Source: SZUA-430 sp040381215
GTDB lineage: Bacteria > Pseudomonadota > Alphaproteobacteria > Micropepsales > Micropepsaceae
Length of the DNA stretch: 64,000 nucleotides
Assembly (NCBI GenBank): GCA_040381215.1
Contig: JBEIHO010000007.1
Span: 1 to 64,000 of the forward strand
Reading direction: 5' to 3'
Below are positions 48,363-57,963 of this stretch, one piece after another. The translations under genes were made by a program, and so were the position numbers. The first letter of the stretch is position 1. Every line of letters starts with the position of its first letter. Under the pieces are notes generated by a model, which made no database searches, was not told where the DNA came from, and saw nothing but the letters and a program-made list of their open reading frames with translations.

Positions 48363-49319
48363 ATGACTGCAGAGGGGACCGGCCGCGGCCGGATATACGA
48401 TTCAATTGTCGACACGATCGGCAACACACCCCTCGTGCGCGTCAAGCGCATCGCGCGCGACGCCGGCGCCCGCGCGGAAATCCTGCTCAAGCTGGAGTTC
48501 TTCAATCCCCTCGCCAGCGTCAAGGACCGCATTGGCGTCTCGATGATCGATGACCTCGAGCGCACCGGCCGCATCAGGCCCGGAACGACACTCATCGAAC
48601 CGACCTCGGGCAACACGGGCATTGCCCTCGCCTTCGTCGCCGCCGCCAAGGGATACCCGCTGGTCCTGGTCATGCCGGAGTCGATGTCGATGGAGCGGCG
48701 CAAGATGCTGCTGCTGCTCGGCGCACGCCTTGAGCTGACCCCGGCTGCCCAAGGCATGCGCGGCGCCGTCGCGCGCGCGCAGGAGCTTGCGCAGGAGATA
48801 CCGAACGCGGTCATCCCGCAGCAATTCGAGAACCCCGCGAATCCCGCCATTCATGTGCGCACGACAGCCCAGGAAATCTGGAATGACACGCAAGGTCAGG
48901 TGGACGTCGTGGTGTCTGGCGTAGGCACGGGCGGCACCATCACAGGCGTGGGCCGGGCACTCAAGAAGCTGAAGCCGTCCATCCGCATGGTGGCCGTCGA
49001 ACCCGAGGACAGCGCCGTTCTCTCAGGCCGTCAGCCAGGACCGCACAAGATCCAGGGCATCGGCGCAGGTTTCGTGCCCGGCATTCTCGACCGCGAGGTG
49101 ATCGACGAGGTCGTCACCATCGGCAACGAGACAGCCTTCGCCACCGCACGCCGCGTCGCAAGGCTCGAGGGGATCCCGGTCGGCATTTCGTCAGGTGCAG
49201 CCGTCGCCGCAGCGCTCGAAGTGGCGCAGCGCTCCGACATGGTCGGCAAGACCATTGTGGCCATTATCCCTTCATTTGCGGAACGCTACCTCTCGACGGC
49301 CCTGTTCGACGGGATCTGA
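48363..49319 (+). CDS. cysK: Cysteine synthase A (O-acetylserine sulfhydrylase)
   Basis: 318-aa PLP enzyme making cysteine from O-acetylserine and sulfide. PLP lysine K54 is in NPLASVKDRIG, the substrate loop is PTSGNTGIALAFVAAAKGY, the PLP-phosphate loop is GVGTGGTITGVG, and SSGAAVAAAL is near the end. AAGGA lies 9 bp before the ATG. It is probably in an operon with the upstream Rrf2 gene. A hairpin at 49335-49363 follows. Confidence 0.96.
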   Translation: MTAEGTGRGRIYDSIVDTIGNTPLVRVKRIARDAGARAEILLKLEFFNPLASVKDRIGVSMIDDLERTGRIRPGTTLIEPTSGNTGIALAFVAAAKGYPLVLVMPESMSMERRKMLLLLGARLELTPAAQGMRGAVARAQELAQEIPNAVIPQQFENPANPAIHVRTTAQEIWNDTQGQVDVVVSGVGTGGTITGVGRALKKLKPSIRMVAVEPEDSAVLSGRQPGPHKIQGIGAGFVPGILDREVIDEVVTIGNETAFATARRVARLEGIPVGISSGAAVAAALEVAQRSDMVGKTIVAIIPSFAERYLSTALFDGI

Positions 49320-49334
49320 GACCCGAGACAACAC

Positions 49335-49363
49335 CCGGGGAAATCAGTTGACGGTTTCCCCGG
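49335..49363. terminator. Hairpin shared by convergent cysK and SH3 gene
   Basis: Perfect 9-bp arms CCGGGGAAA (49335-49343) and TTTCCCCGG (49355-49363). One arm and the loop lie in the last codons of the SH3 gene. It lacks a long T-run on either side, so bidirectional termination is likely but not certain. Confidence 0.5.
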
Positions 49364-49922
49364 CATGCACGCCCCACAGGCGGCTGCGGTCGACATAGCC
49401 CTCATAGCCGCGCGAGGCGATCGCGCACCAGCGACCTTCACAGGAGACAAGCCGGGCCACAAGGCCGGGTGCCGCAAAGGCCAGCGTACGCGCGCCCTCT
49501 CGCGGCTCCAGCAGCAGGGGCACATTGAGCGCGCCTGTCACCATGACGTTACGGCGACCTTCAAGCATCGCAGACCTGACCCATCCCACGGCACCGTTGA
49601 TGTCCCGGATCCGACGCCAGCCGTCATACTCGGCAATGATCTCGATCGGGGTTCCGGGTTTGACATAGGTCCACAGGATGTCCTGGTCCATGGCAGGCCC
49701 ACGACGGACATTCACCCGATTGGACTTGACGGTGACCCAACGCGGCACCGGCAGCCCGGTGGCCACGATCGGCGGCGGCACCTTGGCGCTCGATGGAGGA
49801 GAGAGCGAGGCATGGAGTTCCGGCGAACCACCCGCCGCAGCCGGTGACGCTCCAGCGTCACGATGGACAGCACCGGCAAGGCCGGCAAGCGCGACCACGA
49901 ACACCCTCAAGACCCGTCGCAA
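49344..49922 (-). CDS. Exported protein with bacterial SH3 domains
   Basis: 192-aa protein with a signal peptide (MRRVLRVFVVALAGLAGAVH), a Pro/Ser-rich spacer, and two SH3-like modules: VTVKSNRVNVRRGPAMDQDILWTYVKPGTPIEIIAEYDGWRRIRDINGAVGWVRSAML, then ALNVPLLLEPREGARTLAFAAPG to GYEGYVDRSRLWGV. Such SH3b proteins usually bind cell-wall peptides. The start is a TTG at 49922 with GAGGG upstream. It is divergent from the dehydrogenase gene across 191 bp. Confidence 0.85.
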   Translation of the reverse strand: MRRVLRVFVVALAGLAGAVHRDAGASPAAAGGSPELHASLSPPSSAKVPPPIVATGLPVPRWVTVKSNRVNVRRGPAMDQDILWTYVKPGTPIEIIAEYDGWRRIRDINGAVGWVRSAMLEGRRNVMVTGALNVPLLLEPREGARTLAFAAPGLVARLVSCEGRWCAIASRGYEGYVDRSRLWGVHAGETVN

Positions 49923-50113
49923 GTTACCCTCGTACCCGGTCGGCTGCTGACCGCCGGCTCTTATGGTTGAGCTGCTGATTTGATGAGCAATATCAGGGTC
50001 AAGGCGCTTAATTTTAGGTTATCGCCTCGCATGAAGTTCCGGGTCATTTTTGTCTATGAACAACCTTGGACGCCTGCTAGAGAGGAACGGTCACCCCGTA
50101 TCGAAACCGACCC

Positions 50114-51100
50114 ATGCCCAACAAGAAACCGCTGGTCATCGTAACGCGTAGGCTGCCGGACGCCATCGAGACCCGGATGCGGGAGCTTTTTGACGCCAGG
50201 CTGAATGTCGATGACGTGCCGATGACGCGCGACCAGCTGATCGATGCCGTCCAGAAAGCCGATGTCATCGTCCCGACAGTGACCGATCGCCTCGATGCCC
50301 GCATCCTGTCGAGGGCGGGTGAACGCCTGCGACTGATCGCGAACTTTGGCGCCGGCGTCGACAACATCGACCTGGAAACGGCCCGTGCCCGCGGCATCAC
50401 GGTAACCAACACACCCGGCGTTCTGACCGAGGACACGGCCGACATCACCATGGCCCTCGTGCTGGCCGTGCCCCGCCGCATCGTCGAAGGATCCACGATC
50501 ATCTCGAAGGGCGAGTTCAAGGGCTGGTCGCCAACCTGGATGCTGGGGCAGCGCCTCACGGGCAAGCGCCTTGGCATCATCGGCATGGGTCGCATCGGCC
50601 AGGCCGTCGCCAGGCGGGCCAAGGCTTTCGGCCTGCAGATCCACTACCACAATCGCAAGGCAGTCGCGAAACCGATCGAGGACGAACTCGAAGCCACCTA
50701 TTGGGACAGCCTCGACCAGATGCTGGCTCGCATGGACATCGTCTCGGTGAACTGCCCGCACACGCCAGCCACCTATCATCTCCTGTCGGCGCGCCGACTG
50801 AAACTGATGAAGCCATCTGCATTCATCGTCAACACGGCCCGCGGCGAGATCATTGACGAAAACGCGCTGGCGCGCATGCTCGAGAGTGGTGAGATCGCTG
50901 GCGCCGGCCTCGACGTCTTCGAACACGAACCGGCGGTCAATCCGAAGCTGCTGAAGCAGCGCAACGTGGTCCTGCTGCCGCACATGGGATCGGCCACCCT
51001 CGAGGGTCGCGTCGACATGGGCGAGAAGGTCATCATCAACATCAAGACCTTCGCCGACGGTCACAAGCCGCCTGACCGCGTGCTTGCGGCCATGTTGTGA
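50114..51100 (+). CDS. D-2-hydroxyacid dehydrogenase (glyoxylate/hydroxypyruvate reductase type)
   Basis: 328-aa NAD(P)-dependent D-isomer-specific dehydrogenase. The nucleotide fold is GKRLGIIGMGRIGQAVARRAKAFG, the catalytic Arg is in VNTARGEIIDE, Glu in VFEHEPAVNP, and His in LLPHMGSAT. The HMGSAT ending and NFGAGVDNIDLETARARGI resemble glyoxylate reductase and D-glycerate dehydrogenase. The substrate is not fixed. The stop overlaps the next gene (GTGA). Confidence 0.92.
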   Translation: MPNKKPLVIVTRRLPDAIETRMRELFDARLNVDDVPMTRDQLIDAVQKADVIVPTVTDRLDARILSRAGERLRLIANFGAGVDNIDLETARARGITVTNTPGVLTEDTADITMALVLAVPRRIVEGSTIISKGEFKGWSPTWMLGQRLTGKRLGIIGMGRIGQAVARRAKAFGLQIHYHNRKAVAKPIEDELEATYWDSLDQMLARMDIVSVNCPHTPATYHLLSARRLKLMKPSAFIVNTARGEIIDENALARMLESGEIAGAGLDVFEHEPAVNPKLLKQRNVVLLPHMGSATLEGRVDMGEKVIINIKTFADGHKPPDRVLAAML

Positions 51101-52284
51101 GCAACCATCCCCGGCTGCGGGTAAACCAGAAACAGGCCGCCCGCCTGAAAAGCGGTGCGCCATGGGTTTACTCGAACGAAATCATCATGGACCGGGCGAC
51201 GAAATCGCTTGCACCGGGCACACTGGTTGATGTCGCAAGCGAACAAGGCACGCTCTTCGGAACGGCCACATTCAACCCGCACAGCCTGATCGCTGCGCGT
51301 ATCCTGTCACCGACACCATCGGCCACCATCGACAAGGCCTTCTTCGAAAACCGTTTCAAGGCGGCCCGCGCGCTGCGTGACCGCGTCATCGGCACCAGCT
51401 GCTATCGACTGGTGCACGCAGAAGCCGACGGCTGTCCGGGTCTGGTCGTGGACCGTTTCGACGACGTTCTGGTCGCCCAATCCGGCACCGCGGGCATGGA
51501 CGCACTCGAACACGCCTGGCTGGCAGCGCTGAGGGATCTGTTTGCCCCTCGCGCCATCTTCATCAAGAACGACGCCCCTTCACGTGCCCATGAAGGACTG
51601 TCCGAGGACACGCGCTGCGCCTTCGGAGCATCGGACGCGATAGCTCATGTCCACGAGCTCGGCGTGGACCACAGCTTCGCCCCCCTCGCCGCTCAGAAGA
51701 CAGGGTGGTATTTCGACCAGCGTGACAACAGGGCATTCCTGGTGCAGCTCACCAGCAGCCAGCGCCTGCTCGATGCGTTTTCCTATACCGGCGCGCTCGC
51801 CCTTGCAGCCGCCAGACACGGAGCAACGCGGGCCCTCATGCTCGACGCCTCGCAACCGGCACTCGACCAGGCCATGGCGACGGCACGTGACAATGGCCTG
51901 GCAGCCCACGTCGAGGCGCGCCGATGCGATGCCATGCAGGAACTTGAAACCATGGGCGCCGCTGGCGATCGTTTCGACGTCATTTCGTGCGACCCGCCGC
52001 CCTTCGTGCGCGCGCGCAAGGACCTGGAGGCCGGCGCAAGGGGATATCGCAAGCTCGCGCGCCTTTGCGCGCAATTGGTCTCGCCCGGAGGCTTTCTCTG
52101 CATAGCCTCATGCAGCCACGCCATCTCCGCCGAACGTTTTCAGGAAGAATGTGCCATCGGCATCCAGCGGACAGGTCGGCAGGCCCGCATCATCCGCAGC
52201 AGCGGCGCCGGACCCGACCATCCGGTCCACCCGATGCTGCCGGAGACCGCCTACCTGAAATCGCTCGTCTATCAGCTGGACTGA
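51097..52284 (+). CDS. RlmI-like 23S rRNA m5C methyltransferase (PUA + SAM domain)
   Basis: 395-aa protein with an N-terminal PUA-like RNA-binding domain (LRVNQKQAARLKSGAPWVYSNEI), an EEHEE-like middle, and a Rossmann SAM domain (LLDAFSYTGALALAAARHGAT; motif IV CDPPPFVRARKD; motif VI CSHAISAERF). This is the RlmI (YccW) layout; the C and PP residues for m5C catalysis are visible. Precise target is inference. It starts at a GTG overlapping the preceding stop. Confidence 0.88.
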   Translation: MSNHPRLRVNQKQAARLKSGAPWVYSNEIIMDRATKSLAPGTLVDVASEQGTLFGTATFNPHSLIAARILSPTPSATIDKAFFENRFKAARALRDRVIGTSCYRLVHAEADGCPGLVVDRFDDVLVAQSGTAGMDALEHAWLAALRDLFAPRAIFIKNDAPSRAHEGLSEDTRCAFGASDAIAHVHELGVDHSFAPLAAQKTGWYFDQRDNRAFLVQLTSSQRLLDAFSYTGALALAAARHGATRALMLDASQPALDQAMATARDNGLAAHVEARRCDAMQELETMGAAGDRFDVISCDPPPFVRARKDLEAGARGYRKLARLCAQLVSPGGFLCIASCSHAISAERFQEECAIGIQRTGRQARIIRSSGAGPDHPVHPMLPETAYLKSLVYQLD

Positions 52285-52291
52285 GACGCCC

Positions 52292-53215
52292 ATGATGACC
52301 TGGAAAGCGGCGGCGATCCTGTTGTGCATGGCGCTGCTGGCAGCCTGCTCGTCGATCGAAGTTCTGGAAGCACCCAGGGCGCCACAGGCCTCATCACCCC
52401 CAGGCCCCGCAGTGACCGAGGGCATCGACACCTACATGCAGCAGCGCCTGCGCGTCGAAAGCGTGGGCTTCCGCCTCCGTCGAGCCGCAGCACCCCAATG
52501 CGCCCGCCAGGACACCACCCGAAACGATCTCGGCATCGTGGTCTGGTCACTGGCCAATTTTCCGAACCCGGAGGATCGATCGCGCCTCCAGCGCCTCTAC
52601 AACCTGACAGACGAGGTAACGGTAGCCCTCGTCATCGAGGGCGGCCCCTCACAGGCTGCAGGACTGCGACCAGGGGCCATCATCACCCATGTCGACGGCG
52701 TGGCGCTGCCGGCAGGACAAGGCGCCACCGCACGCTTTATTGCGATATCCAGTGACGCGGCCCGAAGCGGGCCGGTGAACCTGCACTTGCGCGATGGTCG
52801 AACAATGGCAATCGCCGCACAGGCCGTCTGCGCACAGCCTGCCCTTCTGGTGCGCAGCCCGGACATCAATGCCGCAACCGACGGCAACGCCCTCGCGATC
52901 ACGACGGCACTTCATGGCATGCTGAAATCCGACGACGAACTGGCCGTCATCCTGGGCCATGAGCTGGGTCACATTCTCCTCGGCCACACGAAGCCCGGCT
53001 CCAATCCCGATCGCAAGCGCGAGATGGACGCAGACCGCACCGGCCTTGAACTTGCAGCGCAGGCCGGCTTCGACATTTCCGCCGCCCCTGCATTATGGAG
53101 CCGCCTGAACCGCTCCAAGGCAGCACCCGCACTGGCAGACACTCATCCCACGGGCCCCGAGCGCGAAGCCGCGATCCGCAGGCTGGTCGAGCAACACCTC
53201 AAGTCTTCGAATTGA
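52292..53215 (+). CDS. M48-family metalloprotease lipoprotein with PDZ-like domain
   Basis: 307-aa envelope protein. A lipoprotein signal (MMTWKAAAILLCMALLAACS) has lipid Cys19. A PDZ-like region follows (GPSQAAGLRPGAIITHVDGVALP). The M48 zinc motif HELGH is at 223-227, with the downstream Glu in REMDADRTGLELAAQAGFD. Similar proteins take part in outer-membrane quality control. Order is lipobox, PDZ, peptidase. The stop lies 41 bp from the convergent ABC exporter. Confidence 0.9.
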   Translation: MMTWKAAAILLCMALLAACSSIEVLEAPRAPQASSPPGPAVTEGIDTYMQQRLRVESVGFRLRRAAAPQCARQDTTRNDLGIVVWSLANFPNPEDRSRLQRLYNLTDEVTVALVIEGGPSQAAGLRPGAIITHVDGVALPAGQGATARFIAISSDAARSGPVNLHLRDGRTMAIAAQAVCAQPALLVRSPDINAATDGNALAITTALHGMLKSDDELAVILGHELGHILLGHTKPGSNPDRKREMDADRTGLELAAQAGFDISAAPALWSRLNRSKAAPALADTHPTGPEREAAIRRLVEQHLKSSN

Positions 53216-53256
53216 GCCGGCAAATGAATGCGATGGCTGCCGCACGGGGACAGAAA

Positions 53257-55113
53257 TCAACCCTCGATGAAACCGCCAACCTGCCGGTTCCAGAGCTGGG
53301 CATAGGGCCCATTGCGCGCCAGCAGCTCGGCATGCGTGCCGGACTCGATGATGCGTCCGCTCTCCAGATACACGATCCGGTCCATCCCCACGATGGTCGA
53401 AAGCCGATGCGCGATCGCAATCACGGTGCGTCCCTTCATCAGCTCGAACAACGCCTCTTGTATAAGATGCTCGCTCTCTGAATCGAGCGATGACGTCGCC
53501 TCGTCAAGCACCAGGATGCGCGCATCCTTGATCAGCGCGCGCGCGATCGCCACGCGTTGACGCTCGCCGCCGGACAACTTGATCCCCTGCTCGCCCACGA
53601 TCGTGTCGTACCCCGCCTCGCGACCGGTGATGAAGTCATGCGCATGGGCCTCCTTGGCCGCAGCCATCACCTGCCCCTCCTCGGCATCGGGGCGTGAATA
53701 GCGGATATTGTCGCGAACCGGCCTGTGGAACACGCCCGGCATCTGCTGCACCTCGGCGATCGCCTCATTGACGGAATCCCAGGTGACCGCAGACACATCC
53801 TGCCCGTCGATCAGCACGCGACCAGCCTGCGGCTCGAACTGCCGCCTGAGAAGCTTGACCAGCGTCGACTTGCCCGCACCCGACTTGCCGACCAGCCCGA
53901 CGCGCTCGCCCGCAGCGATCTTCAGCGTCAGGCCGCGAAACACGGCATGTCCGTCCGCATGCGCGAACGTGACATTGTCGAAAAGAATTTCCCCTCGATC
54001 GACCGAAAGGGGTACCGCACCTGGCTGGTCGACGATTTCATGCGGCTGCGTGACCAGTTCAAGTGCCTCCGACAGCGTTCCCAGCTGCTCGAAGAAATCC
54101 AGCATCCGATATGACAATTCCTGCACCGAGGACGCGATCATCGATCCAAGGAAGAAGATCATCGTGAACGCCCCGATGCTGATGGCACCGGTCAGGGCGT
54201 CATCGGCCGACACGAGGATCAGGCCGACCAGCAGCACCAGCATGGCTGTCGACATGAACAGGCGCATCAGGATCAGGAACCAGCGCAGGGATTGCGATGC
54301 ATTCATTTCCGCCGCCAGATAACGCGACAGGAACTTGCGCTCATGGGCAGCCCGCGCAAAGGCCCGCACCAGGTCTGCGTTCGAAATCGCATCTATCAGC
54401 TTGCCGGTCGATGTCGAAACCTCATCCGAGAACGACTTCGACAATTCGACACAACGCCGCGCAAGGAAGGTCACCATGACCAGATAGATGCTCGCCCACC
54501 CGAACAGCAGGATCGCGTAGGTCGCACTCTGCATGGCAAGCAGGAACCCGCCGACCGAAAGCAGCACCACGATGCGAACGCACTCGAAGGCCACGATATT
54601 CAGAAGGGAAACCGTCGCCTGACCGGCCTGCTTGACCTTCTGTCCCAGCTTGCCGGCGAAATTTTCCTGGAAGTAGCGGGGGCTGTGCCCAAGCAGATAG
54701 GCAAACAGGTACTTTTGCGCCAGCGCCCGCATTCTGGGGCTCATGTAGATGTCGATCGCCTCGGCGCTGCGCACGATCACCGCCGGCGCATACCAGACAA
54801 ACGCGAACAGCCCGACATAGGGCAGGATCACCATCCAGTCGCCCACGCCCGACTGCACGGCAACCGTCAGCGCATTGATCATGCGGCCAAGCACGTAAGG
54901 GCTCATGGCCTGAATGCCAGTGGCGACGGTCACCGCCGCGACGAAGGCCGTGACGTGCCTGCGATAATGCCGCGCCACGAGAAAACGCACGAAGGCAAAG
55001 GGCGAGCCGGGCACGCGCTCGCCGCGGGTCACTTCGGCCAGCGCTTCCTCGTCCGGTTCACGGGTCAGGAGCCACGCCGCAAAGCGGGGTTTTCCAAGTC
55101 GTTCGTTTCGCAT
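53257..55113 (-). CDS. ABC exporter (fused membrane and ATPase domains)
   Basis: 618-aa half-transporter of the MsbA/multidrug type. Six membrane helices span about residues 50-345. The nucleotide-binding domain has Walker A GLVGKSGAGKST, Q-loop VQQMPGVF, signature LSGGERQ, Walker B ILVLDEATSSLD and the H-loop AIAHRLSTI. The substrate is unknown; a dimer is needed for function. The ATG at 55113 is chosen; the frame runs to 55149 inside moeB. It follows moeB by 5 bp on the same strand. Confidence 0.93.
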   Translation of the reverse strand: MRNERLGKPRFAAWLLTREPDEEALAEVTRGERVPGSPFAFVRFLVARHYRRHVTAFVAAVTVATGIQAMSPYVLGRMINALTVAVQSGVGDWMVILPYVGLFAFVWYAPAVIVRSAEAIDIYMSPRMRALAQKYLFAYLLGHSPRYFQENFAGKLGQKVKQAGQATVSLLNIVAFECVRIVVLLSVGGFLLAMQSATYAILLFGWASIYLVMVTFLARRCVELSKSFSDEVSTSTGKLIDAISNADLVRAFARAAHERKFLSRYLAAEMNASQSLRWFLILMRLFMSTAMLVLLVGLILVSADDALTGAISIGAFTMIFFLGSMIASSVQELSYRMLDFFEQLGTLSEALELVTQPHEIVDQPGAVPLSVDRGEILFDNVTFAHADGHAVFRGLTLKIAAGERVGLVGKSGAGKSTLVKLLRRQFEPQAGRVLIDGQDVSAVTWDSVNEAIAEVQQMPGVFHRPVRDNIRYSRPDAEEGQVMAAAKEAHAHDFITGREAGYDTIVGEQGIKLSGGERQRVAIARALIKDARILVLDEATSSLDSESEHLIQEALFELMKGRTVIAIAHRLSTIVGMDRIVYLESGRIIESGTHAELLARNGPYAQLWNRQVGGFIEG

Positions 55114-55118
55114 GGCCG

Positions 55119-55898
55119 TTATTCTGGGCTGTGACCACACAGCGCGCAATCGGGATCTGGCGGCAGCCGGATGGTTCTCATGTTCGCCCCCAGCCCGTCA
55201 TAGAGCATCAATCGACCGGCAAGCGTGTCACCGACACCGATGATCTCCTTGAGCGCTTCCAGCGCCTGCAGCGACCCCATGACACCCGTCAGCGCGCCCA
55301 GCACACCTGCCTCCGTGCACGTGGGCTGGCCATCGGGATCAGGCGCCCCGGGAACCAGACAACGATAACAGGGATAGAGGCGCGCGCCGTCCGGCCGCAC
55401 ATGCGCCTTGTAAACCGCCAGTTGCCCGTCGAACTGGCCAACCGCAGCCGAGACCAGCGTCCGGCCGACCCGGAAGCATGCATCGTTCACGATCAGGCGC
55501 GTGGCAAAATTGTCCGATCCATCAAGCACGAGATCATACGCACCGATCAGTGCTTCGGCATTTTCGGCATTCAGTCGCACGCCATGCGCCTCGATGCGCA
55601 CATGAGGATTGATCTCGCGTGCGCGCTCTCCCGCGCTTTCGACCTTGGCGCGGCCGACGTCTCGCGTGCGATGTGCGATCTGGCGCTGCAGATTGGACAG
55701 GGACACGACATCATCGTCCACGACGCCGATCGTCCCGACCCCGGCCGCGGCCAGATAGAGGATCGCCGGGCACCCCAATCCACCCGCGCCGATCACCAGC
55801 ACCCGGGCAGCACCGAGACGCGCCTGCCCCACCCCTCCAACCTCGCGCAGGATGAGGTGGCGGGCATACCGTTCCACTTGTTCGTCGGTAAGGCTCAT
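55119..55898 (-). CDS. moeB: MoeB/ThiF-type adenylyltransferase
   Basis: 259-aa E1-like enzyme that adenylates the C-terminal Gly-Gly of MoaD or ThiS for sulfur transfer. The ATP site is VLVIGAGGLGCPAILYLAAAGVG with DDDVVSLSNLQRQ. The catalytic Cys is in QPTCTEAGVLG, and two zinc pairs are CYRC and CALC. There is no rhodanese domain. MoeB versus ThiF cannot be separated without neighbours. The ATG at 55898 is used rather than the start at 55940. Confidence 0.88.
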   Translation of the reverse strand: MSLTDEQVERYARHLILREVGGVGQARLGAARVLVIGAGGLGCPAILYLAAAGVGTIGVVDDDVVSLSNLQRQIAHRTRDVGRAKVESAGERAREINPHVRIEAHGVRLNAENAEALIGAYDLVLDGSDNFATRLIVNDACFRVGRTLVSAAVGQFDGQLAVYKAHVRPDGARLYPCYRCLVPGAPDPDGQPTCTEAGVLGALTGVMGSLQALEALKEIIGVGDTLAGRLMLYDGLGANMRTIRLPPDPDCALCGHSPE

Positions 55899-56166
55899 CC
55901 CCGCACCTATAGCAGCAACATCCCGCAGCGCGTCATCCAAAGTCCCTCTGCGCTTTTCGGCCTATTGTCGTGTCCAGCACCTTCCGCCGCCATACGAGGT
56001 TGAAACACCCCGAGCCAGACCTTAGAGTCCTCGCGCTGAACGACGGCCATGCCCATTCCCCGCGCGCAGGCTTGATGACACAAAATGCAGCGCCAGCGGG
56101 AATGTGGATGGTTAATACGCCAGGTCAAGACCGCGCCGCCGCGCAAAAAAGGGCAGAAAAACCAAG

Positions 56167-56709
56167 ATGGAAGCTACCGACACCAATCCCGCCATGGCCT
56201 TCTCGAGCTTCGATCGGGACGCCCTGCTAAAATGCGCCCATGGCACCCTGTTCGGTCAGGGCTTCCCTCGACTGCCTCTGCCGCCAATGTTGATGTTCGA
56301 CCGCATCACCGAGATCACCGAAAAGGGCGGCGCCAACAACAAGGGCCACATCAAGGCCGAGTTCGACATCTCGCCGGACCACTGGTTCTTCAAGTGCCAC
56401 TTTGAATCCGATCCCGTCATGCCGGGCTGCCTCGGCCTCGACGCACTCTGGCAGCTGGTCGGCTTCTACCTCGGTTGGGCCGGGGGCAAAGGGAAAGGCC
56501 GGGCCCTCGGCGTCGGCGAAGTGAAATTCACCGGCATGGTCCTGCCCACCGCCAAGCTCGTGACCTACGCCATCGACTTCAGGCGCGTCATGAAGGGCAA
56601 GCTTGTGATGGGCATTGCTGATGGCACCATGATGGTGGATGGCAAGACGATCTACGAAGCCAAGGACCTGCGCGTTGGCGTTTTCCAGGACGATGCCGTA
56701 CCAGCCTGA
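56167..56709 (+). CDS. fabA: 3-hydroxydecanoyl-ACP dehydratase/isomerase
   Basis: 180-aa hot-dog fold enzyme that dehydrates 3-hydroxydecanoyl-ACP and isomerises trans-2 to cis-3, the branch point of unsaturated fatty acid synthesis. Catalytic His78 is in WFFKCHFESDPVMPGC and Asp92 follows in LGLDALWQ. The segment GVGEVKFTG is typical. First gene of fabA-fabB-fabI; the 268 bp upstream hold the promoter, which I could not define. Confidence 0.97.
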   Translation: MEATDTNPAMAFSSFDRDALLKCAHGTLFGQGFPRLPLPPMLMFDRITEITEKGGANNKGHIKAEFDISPDHWFFKCHFESDPVMPGCLGLDALWQLVGFYLGWAGGKGKGRALGVGEVKFTGMVLPTAKLVTYAIDFRRVMKGKLVMGIADGTMMVDGKTIYEAKDLRVGVFQDDAVPA

Positions 56710-56735
56710 AGCTGCAACGAAGGGACACGAGTGAC

Positions 56736-57959
56736 ATGAGACGCGTCGCTGTAACAGGCATGGGCATTGTATGCTCGATCGGCAACACGACCCAGGAGGT
56801 GCTTGCCTCCCTGCGCGAGGCCCGCTCAGGCATCGTCGCTGCGGACGACTACCAGAAAATGGGTTTCCGCAGCCAGGTCCACGGCAGCCTCAAGGTTGAC
56901 CTCGACGCAGCCGTCGACAGGCGCGCGCGCCGCTTCATGGGCGATGGCGCGGCTTACGCGTGGATGGCCATGAACCAGGCGATTGCGGACGCAGGCCTCG
57001 AACCGCACCACGTCTCCAACGAGCGCACCGGTTTGATCGTGGGATCGGGCGGACCCTCGACGAAAGCCATCGTCGCTGCCGCCGACACCGCCCGCAGCGA
57101 ACCCGTGAAGGGCCCCAAGAAAGTGGGACCTTTTGCGGTCCCCAAGGCGATGTCATCGACCTGCTCGGCCAACCTCTCGACCTGGTTCAAGACCAAGGGC
57201 GTGAACTATTCGATTTCATCAGCCTGCTCCACCTCAGCCAACTGCATCGGCAACGCCTACGAGATGATCCAGTGGGGCAAGCAGGACATCATGTTCGCCG
57301 GCGGTGGTGAGGAACTCGACTGGACCCTGTCCGTCCTGTTCGACGCCATGGGCGCCATGTCCTCGAAGTACAACGACACACCCGCAATCGCGAGCCGCGC
57401 CTATGACAGGAACCGCGACGGCTTCGTGATCTCGGGTGGCGGCGGCATCCTGGTGCTCGAGGAATGGAACCACGCCAAGGCGCGCGGCGCGAAGATCTAC
57501 GCCGAGATCGTGGGCTATGGTGCAACAGCCGATGGCGCCGACATGGTGGCCCCGTCGGGCGAAGGCGCCGTTCGCTGCATGCGCATGGCCATCCAGAACG
57601 TGAAGGCACCGATCGACTACATCAACCCGCACGCCACCTCCACGCCGGTCGGCGACATCCCGGAGATCAAGGCCATCCACGAAGTCTTCGGCCAGAAGAC
57701 GCCCCCCATCAGCGCGACGAAGTCGCTGACAGGCCACAGCCAGGGCGCAGCCGGCGTGCACGAGGCGATCTATTCGCTGCTCATGCTCAACAACGACTTC
57801 ATCTGCGAAAGCGCCAACATCCAGGAAATCGATCCCGAGGTGGCCAGCGCCAACATCATCCGTCGCCGCATCGACAACGCCGGCCTCAACACGGTCATGT
57901 CGAACTCCTTCGGCTTCGGCGGCACCAACGCGACCCTCGTCTTCCAGAGACCGAACTGA
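56736..57959 (+). CDS. fabB: 3-oxoacyl-ACP synthase I
   Basis: 407-aa condensing enzyme that elongates the cis-3-decenoyl product of FabA. Active-site C164 is in SSACSTSANC, with histidines in NPHATSTPVGD and KSLTGHSQGAAG and the C-terminal NSFGFGGTNATL. It lies 26 bp after fabA and 4 bp before fabI. Together with FabA it defines the anaerobic route to unsaturated fatty acids. Confidence 0.97.
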   Translation: MRRVAVTGMGIVCSIGNTTQEVLASLREARSGIVAADDYQKMGFRSQVHGSLKVDLDAAVDRRARRFMGDGAAYAWMAMNQAIADAGLEPHHVSNERTGLIVGSGGPSTKAIVAAADTARSEPVKGPKKVGPFAVPKAMSSTCSANLSTWFKTKGVNYSISSACSTSANCIGNAYEMIQWGKQDIMFAGGGEELDWTLSVLFDAMGAMSSKYNDTPAIASRAYDRNRDGFVISGGGGILVLEEWNHAKARGAKIYAEIVGYGATADGADMVAPSGEGAVRCMRMAIQNVKAPIDYINPHATSTPVGDIPEIKAIHEVFGQKTPPISATKSLTGHSQGAAGVHEAIYSLLMLNNDFICESANIQEIDPEVASANIIRRRIDNAGLNTVMSNSFGFGGTNATLVFQRPN

Positions 57960-57963
57960 CTCC

